The translations under genes were made by a program, and so were the position numbers. Positions 31,227 through 41,577 of a stretch of DNA of 64,000 nucleotides are shown piece after piece. The stretch is from Vibrio sp. 14G-20. Lineage in GTDB: Bacteria > Pseudomonadota > Gammaproteobacteria > Enterobacterales > Vibrionaceae. The stretch covers positions 1 to 64,000 of the forward strand of contig NZ_JAPHPW010000023.1 in assembly GCF_026241515.1 (NCBI RefSeq), given 5' to 3'. The notes below the pieces were generated by a model, which saw nothing but the letters and a program-made list of their open reading frames with translations, did not search any database and had not been told where the DNA came from. Position 1 is the stretch's first letter, and each line of letters opens with the position of its first letter.

Positions 31227-32123
31227 TTAATGAATCCCACCGATGCGATTAAAACGCACACCAGTAGGAATCCATGTTGGAAGTATACTGTCTGAACCAC
31301 GTTCGAATTCGAAGCTGATCCAAATAGCAACGGCCTTACCAACAAGGTTTGCTTCAGGGACAAAGCCCCAGTAACGGCTATCGGCACTGTTATCACGGTT
31401 ATCACCCATCACAAAGTACTGGCCTTCTGGAACGACCCATTCGTTAACACCATTGCGAGGCTGATACGCTTGCACACGATCACGGCGTAATGGGTTAACT
31501 AAAATCTGGTGCTCTGCGTCTCCAAGCTGTTCGTTCAGCTGAATCAGAGGCACACCATCTTGAATAAATTGGCTCTCTTCAACATTACTTAGTTTCACTG
31601 GTTCACAGCTACTTGTACCCTTCGCCTGAATACAGATCTCTTTACGAGAGCTGTAGCGAATGGTGTCGCCTGGCATACCTACAACACGCTTGATGTAGTC
31701 GATATTAGGCTGAGGTGGGTACTTAAATACGATTGAATCACCGCGTTCTGGCTTACCTGTTTCTACCAATTGAGTGCGCCATACCGGGTCTTTTAGACCA
31801 TAAGCGTACTTTTCTACCAAGATGAAATCACCAACCAATAGTGTTGGCATCATCGAGCCAGATGGGATTTGAAACGGTTCATAGATAAATGAACGCAAGA
31901 TCAAAACAAATGCAATTACCGGGAAAATGGACACACTGTTCTCAACCCACCAAGGCTGAGCCATAACTTTTGCGCTAGTTTCAGCGTCTAGGCCATTCGA
32001 TTGTGCTTCAACGTCAGCAAGTTTTTGCTGGCGCTTCTTCGCCCACACAAACTTTTCCAACGCCCATACAATGCCGGTCACTAGAGTTACGATCACTAAG
32101 ATAAGCGAAAATGTATTAGCCAT
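31227..32123 (-). CDS. lepB: signal peptidase I
   Basis: Inner-membrane protease that removes signal peptides from exported proteins. The 298 residues include a membrane segment at about 5-22, a second near 65-85, the nucleophile Ser in [11 protein letters not shown] and the general-base Lys in [13 protein letters not shown]. The periplasmic domain ends with the conserved [14 protein letters not shown] motif. It follows lepA, as in E. coli. Confidence 0.97.
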   Translation of the reverse strand: MANTFSLILVIVTLVTGIVWALEKFVWAKKRQQKLADVEAQSNGLDAETSAKVMAQPWWVENSVSIFPVIAFVLILRSFIYEPFQIPSGSMMPTLLVGDFILVEKYAYGLKDPVWRTQLVETGKPERGDSIVFKYPPQPNIDYIKRVVGMPGDTIRYSSRKEICIQAKGTSSCEPVKLSNVEESQFIQDGVPLIQLNEQLGDAEHQILVNPLRRDRVQAYQPRNGVNEWVVPEGQYFVMGDNRDNSADSRYWGFVPEANLVGKAVAIWISFEFERGSDSILPTWIPTGVRFNRIGGIH

Positions 32124-32158
32124 TGATATCCCTTAAATTTCATTTCTTTAAAAATAAC

Positions 32159-32194
32159 GAAAGTGAAAGAATAGCGAGCTACTCTTCCACTTTC
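32159..32194 (-). repeat. 16-bp RNA hairpin in the lepA-lepB spacer
   Basis: The two 16-base arms (32159-32174 and 32179-32194) pair completely, with two G-U wobbles in the minus-strand RNA, around a CTCG tetraloop. The tail on the minus strand is GTTATTTTTA, not a tight T run. It could be a weak terminator or attenuator, or an RNase III target within the operon that encodes RNase III. Confidence 0.65.
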
Positions 32195-32220
32195 AATTAT
32201 TCGTTTATCGTTGGATAAAG

Positions 32221-34014
32221 TTAATCTTTTCCAACGTGAAGGATTGCAAGGAAAGCTTCTTGAGGCAGTTCAACGTTACCGATCTGCTTCATACGCTTCT
32301 TACCTTCTTTTTGTTTCTTAAGAAGTTTCTTCTTACGACTGATATCACCACCGTAACATTTTGCGATTACGTTCTTACGCAGTTGTTTCACTGTAGAACG
32401 AGCAATGATGTGGTTACCAATCGCTGCTTGAATCGCGATATCGAACATCTGACGAGGGATGAATTCTTTCATCTTCTCTACCAGTAGACGACCACGAGAC
32501 TGAGCAATATCTTTGTGCGTAATGATCGCTAGTGCATCAACCGTTTCGCCATTCAATAATACGTCTACACGTACCATGTTTGATGGCTCGTAGCGCTGGA
32601 AGTTGTAATCCAATGATGCGTAACCGCGAGACGTTGACTTCAGACGGTCGAAGAAATCTAGAACTACTTCGGCCATAGGAAGGTCGTACGTTACAGCAAC
32701 TTGGTTACCGTGGTAAACCATGTCTACTTGTACGCCACGCTTCTCAACACACAGTGTAATTACGTTACCTAGGTAGTCCGAAGGTACTAAAATATTACAG
32801 CGTGCAATTGGTTCACGAATTTCTTCTAGGTCATTAACCGCTGGCAGTTTAGCTGGGCTATCAACGTACAGAACTGTTTTATCTGTTTTTACAACTTCAT
32901 ACACTACTGTTGGTGCAGTCGTGATCAGGTCTAGGTCGTATTCACGCTCTAGACGCTCTTGGATGATCTCCATGTGAAGCATTCCTAAGAAGCCACAACG
33001 GAAACCAAAACCAAGTGCTGCTGAACTTTCTGGTTCAAAGAACAGTGATGCATCGTTCAGGCTTAGTTTGCCTAACGCGTCACGGAAGTTTTCGTAGTCA
33101 TCAGATGATACAGGGAATAGACCTGCGTATACCTGAGGCTTCACTTTTTGGAAACCAGGTAGACGTTCAGTGCTGCCGCCTTTTGCAAGCGTCAACGTAT
33201 CACCAACTGGTGCACCTAGGATGTCTTTAATACCACAAACAACCCAACCAACTTCGCCAGTATTTAGCTCTGCCGTGTCGATTTGCTTAGGCGTGAAGAT
33301 ACCTAGACGGTCAACACCCCATACTTGGTCTGTCGACATTACTTTGATCTTGTCGTTCTTCTTCAGCTTACCGTTCTTGATACGAACCAAAGAAACAACG
33401 CCTAAGTAGTTATCGAACCAAGAGTCGATGATCAGTGCTTGTAGCGGCGCTTCTGGATCACCTTCTGGTGGTGGGATAGCAGTTACGATGTTTTCAAGAA
33501 CGTCGTCAACACCGATACCTGTTTTCGCAGAACAGCGAGTCGCTTCCATCGCATCAATGCCAACGATCTCTTCGATTTCTTCAGCAACACGTTCTGGTTC
33601 AGCTGCAGGTAAGTCAATCTTGTTCAAGATTGGCACTACTTCCAGTTCCATTTCGATTGCTGTGTAACAGTTTGCTAGAGTTTGTGCTTCAACACCTTGG
33701 CCAGCATCCACTACAAGTAGTGCGCCTTCACAAGCCGCTAGAGAACGAGATACTTCGTAAGAGAAGTCTACGTGTCCAGGAGTGTCGATAAAGTTAAGTT
33801 GGTAAGTTTCACCATCTTTAGCTTTGTAATCTAAAGTCACACTCTGCGCTTTAATTGTAATACCACGCTCGCGTTCTATATCCATAGAATCGAGGACTTG
33901 AGCTGCCATCTCACGTTCACTTAATCCTCCACAAACTTGGATTAAGCGGTCAGAAAGGGTCGACTTACCGTGGTCGATGTGGGCGATAATCGAAAAATTA
34001 CGAATGTGCTTCAT
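32221..34014 (-). CDS. lepA: elongation factor 4 (LepA)
   Basis: Ribosome-associated GTPase implicated in back-translocation and initiation or biogenesis. The 597 residues begin with [14 protein letters not shown] (G1) and carry DTPGHVDF (G3) and NKIDLP (G4). EF-G-like domains follow, then the LepA-specific C-terminal domain rich in lysines ([17 protein letters not shown]). It is the first gene of the lepA-lepB-rnc-era block. Confidence 0.98.
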   Translation of the reverse strand: MKHIRNFSIIAHIDHGKSTLSDRLIQVCGGLSEREMAAQVLDSMDIERERGITIKAQSVTLDYKAKDGETYQLNFIDTPGHVDFSYEVSRSLAACEGALLVVDAGQGVEAQTLANCYTAIEMELEVVPILNKIDLPAAEPERVAEEIEEIVGIDAMEATRCSAKTGIGVDDVLENIVTAIPPPEGDPEAPLQALIIDSWFDNYLGVVSLVRIKNGKLKKNDKIKVMSTDQVWGVDRLGIFTPKQIDTAELNTGEVGWVVCGIKDILGAPVGDTLTLAKGGSTERLPGFQKVKPQVYAGLFPVSSDDYENFRDALGKLSLNDASLFFEPESSAALGFGFRCGFLGMLHMEIIQERLEREYDLDLITTAPTVVYEVVKTDKTVLYVDSPAKLPAVNDLEEIREPIARCNILVPSDYLGNVITLCVEKRGVQVDMVYHGNQVAVTYDLPMAEVVLDFFDRLKSTSRGYASLDYNFQRYEPSNMVRVDVLLNGETVDALAIITHKDIAQSRGRLLVEKMKEFIPRQMFDIAIQAAIGNHIIARSTVKQLRKNVIAKCYGGDISRKKKLLKKQKEGKKRMKQIGNVELPQEAFLAILHVGKD

Positions 34015-34151
34015 AGGCTTGGTGTGACTAAACTCTTTGAATAGGGATAATAAGAAAGCCGCGACGCGTCCAATCTACAGTCAGCATTGGTGGCGGCATT
34101 TCAATCAAGTTGGCAGATTCTACCCAATTTAAGGGCAAGAAGCATCATAAA

Positions 34152-34622
34152 TTAGACGAGAGACTCACCTAGGATTCGAATCAAGACGACTTCTTGCTTG
34201 GATTTGTCTTCCATGGGTTTGGCTAACCGCTTCGCTAAGGCAATCCCACCAGCAGTAAACAGCGCTGCACTTAAGATAACAATGCCCTCGCCCCCTTGGA
34301 GTAAGGGTTGTAACAAGAGTTGTCCAAAACCAGCACCAATCATCAACATGAAAAGTGGGATGAGATAAACAATGGCTGCCGATTGAAGTAGGCTTTTTTC
34401 TGGAAAGCCAATTTCTACGATTTGTCCTGCTTTGACTAAGCTTTTGGTTTTAAGCTGCCAAAACAAAGATTTATTACCAACAGCCTTAGTCACAATGCCC
34501 GTGCCGCAGCTTTTTTGAGAAGAGCAACTGCTACAACTGGTTTGCTGTTCACAGCTCAGTTGAACAAAGTATTGCTTACCTTTTTGTTCAACCGAGCTAA
34601 CGGTCGCCAGCGCGGTCATCAT
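34152..34622 (-). CDS. rseC: SoxR-reducing / sigma-E regulatory protein RseC
   Basis: Inner-membrane protein of the rpoE operon. The 156 residues contain an N-terminal cytoplasmic cysteine cluster (CEQQTSCSSCSSQKSCG), two membrane segments at roughly 80-98 and 108-128, and a basic C-terminal tail. In E. coli it modestly affects sigma-E activity and takes part in SoxR reduction. Its start overlaps the rseB stop by four bases. Confidence 0.92.
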   Translation of the reverse strand: MMTALATVSSVEQKGKQYFVQLSCEQQTSCSSCSSQKSCGTGIVTKAVGNKSLFWQLKTKSLVKAGQIVEIGFPEKSLLQSAAIVYLIPLFMLMIGAGFGQLLLQPLLQGGEGIVILSAALFTAGGIALAKRLAKPMEDKSKQEVVLIRILGESLV

Positions 34623-35581
34623 TGCGCTTGTACCGATTTATTGAATGTAACTGACTGAGCAATACGTTTCGCAGTTTCTGGCGGAATGTCACCAACCACA
34701 GAGATCTCTTTGTTGCCAATCACTAAGCTGTGCAAGGTTCTACGCCCTTGACGCACTAGCTGCCCTTTCAATGAATGTTCGTCTTTTTCAGCGATATAAA
34801 CCGAAAAGCTAAACAGTCCATCACTGAAAAGCTGACTTTCAACCATTTTATCGGTCGCAGCCATTTGATAGCGGCTAAGCTCTTTTGACTTAAACCCTTC
34901 AGGAATCCAAGAGGCTTGCCAGTTGGTTTCACTCACTAAGCCTTCCGGTAATGATAAAACTTTCGGCAATTGAGCTTGGTTCAAGCCACCCATCGCCTCA
35001 GCAATCTTATCGTTCACCACGTAAGAGATGGTGCGGTACTGTTCAAGCACTTCACCATCACGGTCCAAAAGGTCGGCACGCAAAGGAAGACTCGTTTTTT
35101 CGTCTACCCAAACCACGTAAGAATAGCGAAGGCCATCTTTCGGCACGACACGTAGCACTTGAGTGGTGCTGCCCGCTTCACGAGAGCGCCCAACTTTCAC
35201 AAAGTCGTAGTACTGATTTAGGGACTCAATATCTCGATTAATCATCGGAATAACAGGTGCAACCATGCTGCCTGACTGAATCGTAAATGGCTCTGTACCC
35301 GGTTCGATGTAGCTAACTTCGTTGCCACGTCGAATGACTTCACGAACAGGGCCACTTAGGTAAACAAGGTGTGCAAGCTGTTGGTCGTCTTTAACCGCAT
35401 GGCGATAAACAAGAGGTTCGATACTGCTCTTCTTTATCAAAATGTAGGAGAGTTCGTAATTTAGATGCTGACTGGCCTCGTTCATTTGATGCAACAAGAC
35501 CTTTGCAGTGGTTTCCCCTGCAAAGGCTGTTGGAGACATCAAGCTGAACAGTGTCAGTGCACTGACCAGGATTTTCTTCAT
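34619..35581 (-). CDS. rseB: sigma-E negative regulator RseB
   Basis: Periplasmic protein that binds the RseA periplasmic domain and shields it from DegS cleavage until lipopolysaccharide intermediates or mislocalised lipoproteins displace it. The 320 residues have an N-terminal signal peptide (MKKILVSALTLFSLMSPTAFA), a large lipid-binding-like domain and a smaller C-terminal domain (about 210-315). It overlaps rseA by four bases. Confidence 0.94.
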   Translation of the reverse strand: MKKILVSALTLFSLMSPTAFAGETTAKVLLHQMNEASQHLNYELSYILIKKSSIEPLVYRHAVKDDQQLAHLVYLSGPVREVIRRGNEVSYIEPGTEPFTIQSGSMVAPVIPMINRDIESLNQYYDFVKVGRSREAGSTTQVLRVVPKDGLRYSYVVWVDEKTSLPLRADLLDRDGEVLEQYRTISYVVNDKIAEAMGGLNQAQLPKVLSLPEGLVSETNWQASWIPEGFKSKELSRYQMAATDKMVESQLFSDGLFSFSVYIAEKDEHSLKGQLVRQGRRTLHSLVIGNKEISVVGDIPPETAKRIAQSVTFNKSVQAQ

Positions 35582-36201
35582 TCAATGTCCGATTCTAGAT
35601 GTGTATCTTGCATTGGCGATGCATCACTGTTTAATCTTAGCTGCAGCTCATAATCTTCTAGCATTGCATGAACGCGTTTGCGCTGCTCTTGCAAGTTAGC
35701 TTCAGATGCTGGCTTCTCAACAGAGTCACGCGTTAAGCTTACAGGTTCTGCAGAACCGGCAAATGGAATCGTCTGGAGTACAGGCAACTGCTCTGGTGCT
35801 GCAGGGTCGCTGCCACCATATTGTTGAACACCTAATACAACGGCTAATGAAACACACGCTGCCACGGCAACTTGTCCAAACTGTTGTAACCACGCCGGAA
35901 GCTGACGCTTCGCTTGCTGAGGTTTTGGCTGCTCTTCAATTGGAGCAACAGTAGGTTCAACATTCACTTGGTGCAGGTTCGACATTGAACCATGTGCAGG
36001 CTCGTTCTCAAGCGCTGCCGCTACACTATTAGCAATGTTCCACTCTGGAGTTTCTGGCGCATCCCCACGCATAACATCACCAATTAAATGGTAACTCTGC
36101 CAGGTATCCATGCTTTCTTGATCGGATTCAAGATCTACAATGAGAGCTTTATCGATCGTTTCACCATCCATGAGTGCCGAAAGCTTTTCTTTATCAGCCA
36201 T
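35578..36201 (-). CDS. rseA: anti-sigma-E factor RseA
   Basis: Single-pass membrane protein whose cytoplasmic domain sequesters RpoE and which is degraded by DegS and RseP on envelope stress. The 207-residue product starts MADKEKLSALMDGE; the sigma-binding domain spans about 1-70. A membrane segment lies around 103-119 (VAVAACVSLAVVLGVQQ), with the RseB-binding periplasmic tail after it. The ATG at 36201 has GGTGA upstream; four further codons in frame are likely leader. Confidence 0.94.
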   Translation of the reverse strand: MADKEKLSALMDGETIDKALIVDLESDQESMDTWQSYHLIGDVMRGDAPETPEWNIANSVAAALENEPAHGSMSNLHQVNVEPTVAPIEEQPKPQQAKRQLPAWLQQFGQVAVAACVSLAVVLGVQQYGGSDPAAPEQLPVLQTIPFAGSAEPVSLTRDSVEKPASEANLQEQRKRVHAMLEDYELQLRLNSDASPMQDTHLESDIE

Positions 36202-36227
36202 TATTTTCACCATAATTATTACAAGTT

Positions 36228-36806
36228 CTAGCGTTGTAAAAGAGGTTTAATTTTCTTTTCCACCGCTTCACGAGCTCGGAAAATACGCGAACGTACGGTT
36301 CCTACAGGGCAATCCATTACTTCTGCAATCTCTTCGTAGCTCAAACCTTCGAGCTCTCGCAACGTCATTGCAGTTTTTAAGTCTTCTGGTAGCGCTTCAA
36401 TCGCTCCAAAAACGACTTGTTTCAATTCTTTTGACAGCGTTAAGTTCTCAGGGTTCGATATTTCTTTTAACGCGCTGCCTGTTTCGTAATATTCTGCATC
36501 TTCTGCATCTACATCTGTTGCTGGCGGCCTACGGCTTTGGGCAACGATATGATTTTTAGCGGTGTTCACGGCAATTCGGTACAACCATGTATAGAAGGCA
36601 CTCTCGCCACGAAAGTTAGGTATCGCGCGGTAAGCTTTAATAAAAGCTTCTTGTGCTACATCAGGTACATCACCGGAATTATTCACGTATCGAGAGATAA
36701 GATTACAAACTTTGTTTTGATACTTAACCACTAGTAAGTTAAATGCCTGCTTATCTCCACTCTGAACTCGCTCAATCAACACTTGATCGGTTAGCTGCTC
36801 GTTCAT
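36228..36806 (-). CDS. rpoE: extracytoplasmic stress sigma factor RpoE
   Basis: Group 4 sigma factor controlling outer-membrane homeostasis. The 192-residue product, starting MNEQLTDQVLIERVQ, closely follows E. coli RpoE. Region 2 has DVPDVAQEAFIKAYRA and FYTWLYRIAVNTAKN; region 4 has GLSYEEIAEVMDCPVGTVRSR. An in-frame ATG 13 codons upstream extends the frame without homology; GGAG lies 11 bases before the chosen start, slightly long. A sigma-E type autoregulatory promoter is at 36906-36933. Confidence 0.96.
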   Translation of the reverse strand: MNEQLTDQVLIERVQSGDKQAFNLLVVKYQNKVCNLISRYVNNSGDVPDVAQEAFIKAYRAIPNFRGESAFYTWLYRIAVNTAKNHIVAQSRRPPATDVDAEDAEYYETGSALKEISNPENLTLSKELKQVVFGAIEALPEDLKTAMTLRELEGLSYEEIAEVMDCPVGTVRSRIFRAREAVEKKIKPLLQR

Positions 36807-37195
36807 TCGAGCGGGTACTCCTATTGTTATAACCCTCACCTTCACAGATATGGGTACTAATTATGCGAAATGTAGTATTGACACCACCGTCTACAAGAGC
36901 ACTATTGTGACTAAGCCAAATACCGAAAGTTCCAACTTTCTTAAAATTATTTGCCATTATTGTTTCACAATGTGATGTAATAAAAATAGCTATCCCTATC
37001 AATTTGGGGAAACTTGAGCAAAAGCAATGGTATTGAGCAATTAAATATTTCTAGATAGCTGTCTATATATTGATTTTGCATAGCGTTTAAGGATGACTCT
37101 GGAGAGATTATAACAGTCTTAGCCAAACTCCTAAAACAAGACAAAGTCAATTGAGAGTGGACAACTCGACTATAGCCCGGGATTTAATAAGTTTT
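36807..37195. other. rpoE-nadB divergent intergenic region
   Basis: About 390 bases between the two chosen starts. It holds the sigma-E promoter for rpoE. No other gene is convincing. Beyond the sigma-E promoter I could not fix the distal rpoE promoter or the nadB promoter with confidence. Confidence 0.6.
36906..36933 (-). promoter_or_regulatory. sigma-E autoregulatory promoter of rpoE
   Basis: On the minus strand, GGAACTT (36927-36933) is followed after 16 bases by TCACA (36906-36910). This fits the sigma-E consensus GGAACTT-N16-TCnnA. It is about 100 bases upstream of the rpoE start and explains positive autoregulation of rpoE-rseABC. Confidence 0.85.
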
Positions 37196-38812
37196 ATGAA
37201 CGCAAACCGTGAACATCAGTGTGATGTATTAGTGGTAGGAAGTGGTGCGGCAGGCTTGTCATTAGCCTTACGCGTAGCAGAACATGCAAAAGTAATTGTA
37301 TTAAGCAAAGGACCACGCAGCGAAGGATCGACGTATTACGCACAAGGTGGTATCGCCGCGGTGTTCGATGAGTCGGACAGTATTGAGTCTCATGTAGAGG
37401 ATACTCAAATAGCTGGGGCTGGGTTATGCGAAGAAGATACAGTTCAATTCATTGCTGAAAATGCTAAAGAGTGTGTGCAATGGCTGATTGATGGTGGTGT
37501 TCCATTTGATAAAGATGAGAACAGCACAGAAGGCCAACCAAAATATCACCTCACTCGTGAGGGTGGCCACAGTCACCGCAGGATTCTGCACGCTGCCGAT
37601 GCAACTGGCATGGCGATGCAAACCTCACTACAAGATAACGTCAACAACCACCCAAATATCGAGATCTTCGAGCGCCACAATGCGCTGGATTTGATCACTG
37701 AAGATAAGGTTGGTGGTTCAAAAGACAAGGTTATTGGTGCCTACATTTGGAACCGTAACCAAGAACACGTTGAAACCGTGCGCGCTAAATTTGTTGTACT
37801 AGCAACTGGCGGCGCTTCAAAGGTTTACCAGTACACCTCAAACCCAGATGTTTCTTCAGGTGATGGTATTGCTATCGCTTGGCGTGCGGGTTGCCGTGTA
37901 GCCAACCTTGAGTTCAACCAGTTCCACCCAACTTGCTTGTTCCACCCAGAAGCGCGTAACTTCCTACTAACGGAAGCACTGCGTGGTGAAGGTGCCTACC
38001 TGCGTCGTCCAGACGGTTCTCGCTTTATGAAGGACTTCGATGATCGCGGTGAACTGGCGCCTCGTGATGTGGTTGCTCGTGCGATTGACTTCGAAATGAA
38101 GCGCTTGGGTGCCGACTGCATGTATGTTGATATCAGCCACAAACCTGAAGAGTTCATCACAGCTCACTTCCCAATGATCCATACTCGCTTGATGGACTTG
38201 GGCATCGATATGACCAAAGAGCCGATCCCTATCGTGCCAGCCGCTCACTACACGTGTGGTGGTGTCATGGTGAATAAACAGGGCCAAACCGACCTGACTA
38301 ACTTGTATGCGATTGGCGAAGTGAGCTACACCGGCTTACACGGTGCAAACCGTATGGCTTCTAACTCGTTGCTTGAGTGTGTGGTTTACGCATGGGCAGC
38401 AGCAAAAGATATCGTTGAGAACATCGACCAATCTCAACTGTGTGCAGAACTGCCAGCATGGGATGAAAGCCAAGTCACCAACAGTGATGAAGAAGTTATC
38501 ATTCAACACAACTGGCACGAACTTCGCCTGTTCATGTGGGATTACATGGGTATTGTTCGAACGGATAAACGACTAGAGCGTGCATTGCGTCGTATTCAGA
38601 TGCTGCAACAAGAAACTCATGAGTACTACAGCTACTTCAAGGTTTCGAATAACCTATTAGAACTGCGTAACTTGCTACAGGTAGCAGAGCTAATGGTCCG
38701 TTGTGCAATGCAACGCAAAGAGAGCCGCGGCCTTCACTACACGTTGGATTACCCTGAGCTCGCTGAAGACAGTGGCCCAACGATTCTGACACCCGAGAAA
38801 AACCAGTCTTAA
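37196..38812 (+). CDS. nadB: L-aspartate oxidase
   Basis: FAD enzyme oxidising aspartate to iminoaspartate, the first step of de novo NAD synthesis. From ATG 37196 the protein is 538 residues, close to E. coli (540). It carries the FAD-binding [15 protein letters not shown] near residues 11-25, YAQGGIAAV, and [16 protein letters not shown] near the end of the flavin domain. The frame extends 15 codons upstream without homology. It diverges from rpoE, as in E. coli. Confidence 0.95.
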   Translation: MNANREHQCDVLVVGSGAAGLSLALRVAEHAKVIVLSKGPRSEGSTYYAQGGIAAVFDESDSIESHVEDTQIAGAGLCEEDTVQFIAENAKECVQWLIDGGVPFDKDENSTEGQPKYHLTREGGHSHRRILHAADATGMAMQTSLQDNVNNHPNIEIFERHNALDLITEDKVGGSKDKVIGAYIWNRNQEHVETVRAKFVVLATGGASKVYQYTSNPDVSSGDGIAIAWRAGCRVANLEFNQFHPTCLFHPEARNFLLTEALRGEGAYLRRPDGSRFMKDFDDRGELAPRDVVARAIDFEMKRLGADCMYVDISHKPEEFITAHFPMIHTRLMDLGIDMTKEPIPIVPAAHYTCGGVMVNKQGQTDLTNLYAIGEVSYTGLHGANRMASNSLLECVVYAWAAAKDIVENIDQSQLCAELPAWDESQVTNSDEEVIIQHNWHELRLFMWDYMGIVRTDKRLERALRRIQMLQQETHEYYSYFKVSNNLLELRNLLQVAELMVRCAMQRKESRGLHYTLDYPELAEDSGPTILTPEKNQS

Positions 38813-38865
38813 TTTTTGGTTAAACGTGATTAACGAATTAGTCGCCAGAGAAAAGTAATTAAATG

Positions 38866-38890
38866 AAGGGAGCCGAGAGCTCCCTTTTCT
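38866..38890 (+). terminator. nadB terminator
   Basis: AAGGGAGC (38866-38873) and GCTCCCTT (38879-38886) form an 8-bp stem with a 5-base loop followed by TTCTTTT on the plus strand. Confidence 0.8.
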
Positions 38891-38929
38891 TTTATCTAGT
38901 ACTTTCTTTCATCGAATACTTTCGCTTAT

Positions 38930-39349
38930 CTAGCGTGCTCGTTGTAAGTTCGCCAGAAAGTGACGATATTCACGTTCGCAACAGCTGTCCCGCCAAAGCA
39001 GTACCGAATATCCACATTCAAACTGCAATTTAACGAAGAACTGCGCCCAGATCCGATCAACGGACTTGAGTCGGTAAGTTCGGTCATTGAGTCGAATATC
39101 ACCATCCTCTTTGTAATCAAAACGTCCATGAGCACTGTTTAACATCATATGGTTGTTTCTGAACAAACGGATCATCAAAGCTAAGCAGTAAAGGCTGGCG
39201 GTAAGTGGAATAGAAGACAGGACGATGAAAAACAAAAGGCACCCAAAAATAGTGCCTTTTGCAAATAATGCGGAATATGAAGGGTTAAGCTGAAGCCTAA
39301 CGAACCTTGCTGAGGTTATGCGCGACAATTTTATCAACCATTGATGCAT
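38930..39349 (-). CDS. ygfX: YgfX-family membrane protein (CptA-like)
   Basis: Small inner-membrane protein paired with SdhE in gammaproteobacteria; reported in E. coli as the CptA toxin-like partner affecting cytoskeletal proteins, with other work linking the pair to flavinylation. The 139-residue frame contains two close hydrophobic segments (about 29-48 and 50-63) and a hydrophilic C-terminal domain with LNDRTYRLKS. As drawn it overlaps sdhE by 53 bases; a start a few codons downstream (TTG at 39337 or 39328) is possible. Identification rests on position and topology more than on motifs. Confidence 0.75.
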   Translation of the reverse strand: MHQWLIKLSRITSARFVRLQLNPSYSALFAKGTIFGCLLFFIVLSSIPLTASLYCLALMIRLFRNNHMMLNSAHGRFDYKEDGDIRLNDRTYRLKSVDRIWAQFFVKLQFECGYSVLLWRDSCCEREYRHFLANLQRAR

Positions 39350-39557
39350 GACCTAGGTTTTCACTGCGCCCGTGTCCCATTACCCAAGTAAACAAATCTG
39401 GGTCATCACACTCTAATAGAGAAACAAACTCGCGCTGTTCCTGCTCTTGCAATGAATCAAAACACTCTTCAAAAAATGGCATGATGACTACATCCAGTTC
39501 TAACATGCCGCGACGGCAACCCCATTTAATTCGTGCTTTCTGCTCTGCAGTGTACAT
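39297..39557 (-). CDS. sdhE: FAD assembly factor SdhE
   Basis: Promotes covalent flavinylation of the succinate dehydrogenase flavoprotein. The 86 residues carry the signature RRGMLELD near residues 15-22, matching the RGxxE motif that contacts SdhA, followed by the helical core with [15 protein letters not shown]. It is transcribed divergently from ygfZ, the same arrangement as E. coli ygfXY-ygfZ. Confidence 0.93.
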   Translation of the reverse strand: MYTAEQKARIKWGCRRGMLELDVVIMPFFEECFDSLQEQEQREFVSLLECDDPDLFTWVMGHGRSENLGHASMVDKIVAHNLSKVR

Positions 39558-39724
39558 TGGCTATCCTCACCTATAATTTTTCTTTCTCGGAGTGTAACAA
39601 GTCATACGCTCTGCAACTACTATGTGAGTCACAGTCCCTATCTAAGCTCACAAAAAAACCTAGGCTGACAAAGAAACAGAACCGGATTAACATAGAGCCA
39701 AATAAAATTCTTAGGAAAGATAAA

Positions 39725-40696
39725 ATGGATTGGAAAAACACATTTCAGCCGCTCGCTCATACGCAAAATAAATCGCTTCCAGAACTGATGATGACACACG
39801 TGTCAGGTTGGAGCGCAATTACCATGATAGGTGATGACAAAAAGTCGTACCTACAAGGTCAAGTTACGTGCGATGTCGTCACTCTTCCTAATGATGAATC
39901 TACATTAGGTGCGCATTGTGATGCGAAAGGAAAGGTATGGAGTATCTTTCGCTTGTTCCACCACAACGGTGGCTACGCACTCATTCAGCCTAAATCGGCA
40001 ATTGAAGTCGAGTTAGTTGAAATCAAGAAATACGCCGTATTCTCTAAGGTTGATATCGAGCAAACGACAGATGTTGTTATCGGTGTGATGGGCGCGTCAG
40101 CTGCTCAATACATTGACTCGATTTCAGAAAGCCAAGGTAAAGTGCGTGTTATCTCTGGTGGCACCGCGGTTCAAGTCTCTGACAACCGTTGGGCTCTACT
40201 TGTTACAGAAGAAGCCGCTGAAGCCTTGGTATCAAACAGCGCTGCAGAGAAAGTATCAGAAGCGCTGTGGCAGTATCATGAAATTCTTGATGCTCAGCCG
40301 AACCTATCAAAAGCCGAGCAAAACGAACACATTCCTCAAGCACTTAACCTGCAAGCAATTGGCGGTATCAGCTTTTCAAAAGGTTGTTACACAGGTCAAG
40401 AAACGGTTGCTCGTGCTAAATACCGTGGTATGAACAAGCGTGAGATGCGTATTGTTTCTGGAACGACTTCAGATGCATTATCTCTTGAGAATACGATTGA
40501 ACTAGAGCGTAGCGTAGGTGAGAACTGGCGCGGTGCAGGCCGACTATTAAACGTCTATCAATTTGCTGATAATCAGGCGATTGGTTTGATGGTGTTACCA
40601 AACAACCTTAATGACGATGTTCAGCTTCGATTGACAGCACAACCTGACCAAATATGGAACATTCTACCACTGCCTTACAGCCTTGACGAAGAGTAG
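39725..40696 (+). CDS. ygfZ: tRNA-modifying / iron-sulfur cluster protein YgfZ
   Basis: Folate-binding protein related to GcvT and needed for some Fe-S enzymes including MiaB. The 323-residue product has the diagnostic KGCYTGQE motif (about residues 219-226) and the C-terminal barrel. ATG 39725 has AGGAAAG at good distance; the frame upstream is open but unrelated and crosses the sdhE promoter region. Confidence 0.93.
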   Translation: MDWKNTFQPLAHTQNKSLPELMMTHVSGWSAITMIGDDKKSYLQGQVTCDVVTLPNDESTLGAHCDAKGKVWSIFRLFHHNGGYALIQPKSAIEVELVEIKKYAVFSKVDIEQTTDVVIGVMGASAAQYIDSISESQGKVRVISGGTAVQVSDNRWALLVTEEAAEALVSNSAAEKVSEALWQYHEILDAQPNLSKAEQNEHIPQALNLQAIGGISFSKGCYTGQETVARAKYRGMNKREMRIVSGTTSDALSLENTIELERSVGENWRGAGRLLNVYQFADNQAIGLMVLPNNLNDDVQLRLTAQPDQIWNILPLPYSLDEE

Positions 40697-40700
40697 CCAC

Positions 40701-41162
40701 GTGGAAACACTGATTACACAGTGGTTGGATCAACAACAGGTGGACTACCGCCTGTTGATGCAAAGCAAACCAACCACCAGCATTGAAGAAACGGCACAAG
40801 AACGAGGCATCGACGCCTCTCAAATGGTCAAGTGCATCCTGCTCAAGGATGTGGGAAACCAGTATGCGTTAGCCTGTATTGCTGGTGATCGCTCTGTCGA
40901 CCCTAAGAAAGTACGCTCGGTACTGAATTGCCGTCGAATGACCTGCGTATCACTGAAAGATGTTGAAGCCATCACTGGCTTTAAGGCTGGATGTGTTGGG
41001 CCGCTTGCTCTGAAGAGACACATGCCGATCATTTTTGATCCTTCTCTGCAGAACAACGTCTTCGTGACGATCAGCTCTGGCGATCGAATGGCTGGCGTCG
41101 CACTAAATCTCGATGATCTTATGGCGCTATGTGCACCGACCGTCGCTGACATCAGTCGATGA
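40701..41162 (+). CDS. YbaK/ProX-type aminoacyl-tRNA deacylase domain protein
   Basis: A 153-residue stand-alone YbaK/ProRS-INS-type domain, a family that deacylates mischarged tRNAs. Family-like features are EETAQERGIDASQMVKCILLKD near the N-terminus, AGDRSVDPKKVRSVL and the GCVGPLAL loop with a following region that closes the pocket. It starts just after ygfZ ends. Both a TTG at 40683 (overlapping ygfZ) and a GTG at 40701 are possible; GTG has GAAGAG upstream. Which tRNA it edits cannot be inferred. Confidence 0.8.
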   Translation: METLITQWLDQQQVDYRLLMQSKPTTSIEETAQERGIDASQMVKCILLKDVGNQYALACIAGDRSVDPKKVRSVLNCRRMTCVSLKDVEAITGFKAGCVGPLALKRHMPIIFDPSLQNNVFVTISSGDRMAGVALNLDDLMALCAPTVADISR

Positions 41163-41408
41163 TCGTTCGAACGCATCATGCTTCGCAAACTTCATTTAAA
41201 TATTTCATTGAGTACATTTTTAGTGTGAGGTTCGTCATAAGAAGAACACATCACCATTAAATAGTTAATCAAAATTAAAGCATAAGTAGTCACAAGGTTA
41301 AATCTGCGTTATTGTAAATTTACTGACTAGCTACTAAGCAAATCAGTACAAGTGAATCCACTGAGTAACATCAGTATCCACTTTTGTGTAATGCATCTGT
41401 GACTATTC
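41163..41408 (+). ncRNA. candidate small RNA or long 3' untranslated region
   Basis: Between the YbaK-like stop and a strong plus-strand terminator lie about 245 bases without a coding frame. A local fold at about 41351-41386 has AAGTG/CACTT outer and ACTGA/TCAGT inner pairs. The distance is long for a simple 3' end, so a separate small RNA ending at the terminator is possible. No clear promoter was found and no known family is recognised. Confidence 0.3.
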
Positions 41409-41433
41409 GCCCGTTTTAGACGGGCTTTTTTTT
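41409..41433 (+). terminator. strong intrinsic terminator
   Basis: GCCCGT (41409-41414) and ACGGGC (41420-41425) form a stem with loop TTTAG, followed by eight T. It is plus-strand only and stands 247 bases beyond the nearest upstream coding end. Confidence 0.85.
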
Positions 41434-41577
41434 GTCCGAAATTTACAATTTGATTACACAAACAAAAAAATCCCGCCTATTCTTATACTTGTAACATTAT
41501 CACTGCTTAATACCGAACAGGAAAGTTCACGGCAGTTCACTACTCAGTATTATTTTGGGGAGGAGCTCACGTAAAAA

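Noticed and set aside
39533-39724. Upstream extension of ygfZ
   Set aside because: It covers the sdhE-ygfZ divergent promoter region and has no homology; a proper ribosome-binding site precedes ATG 39725.
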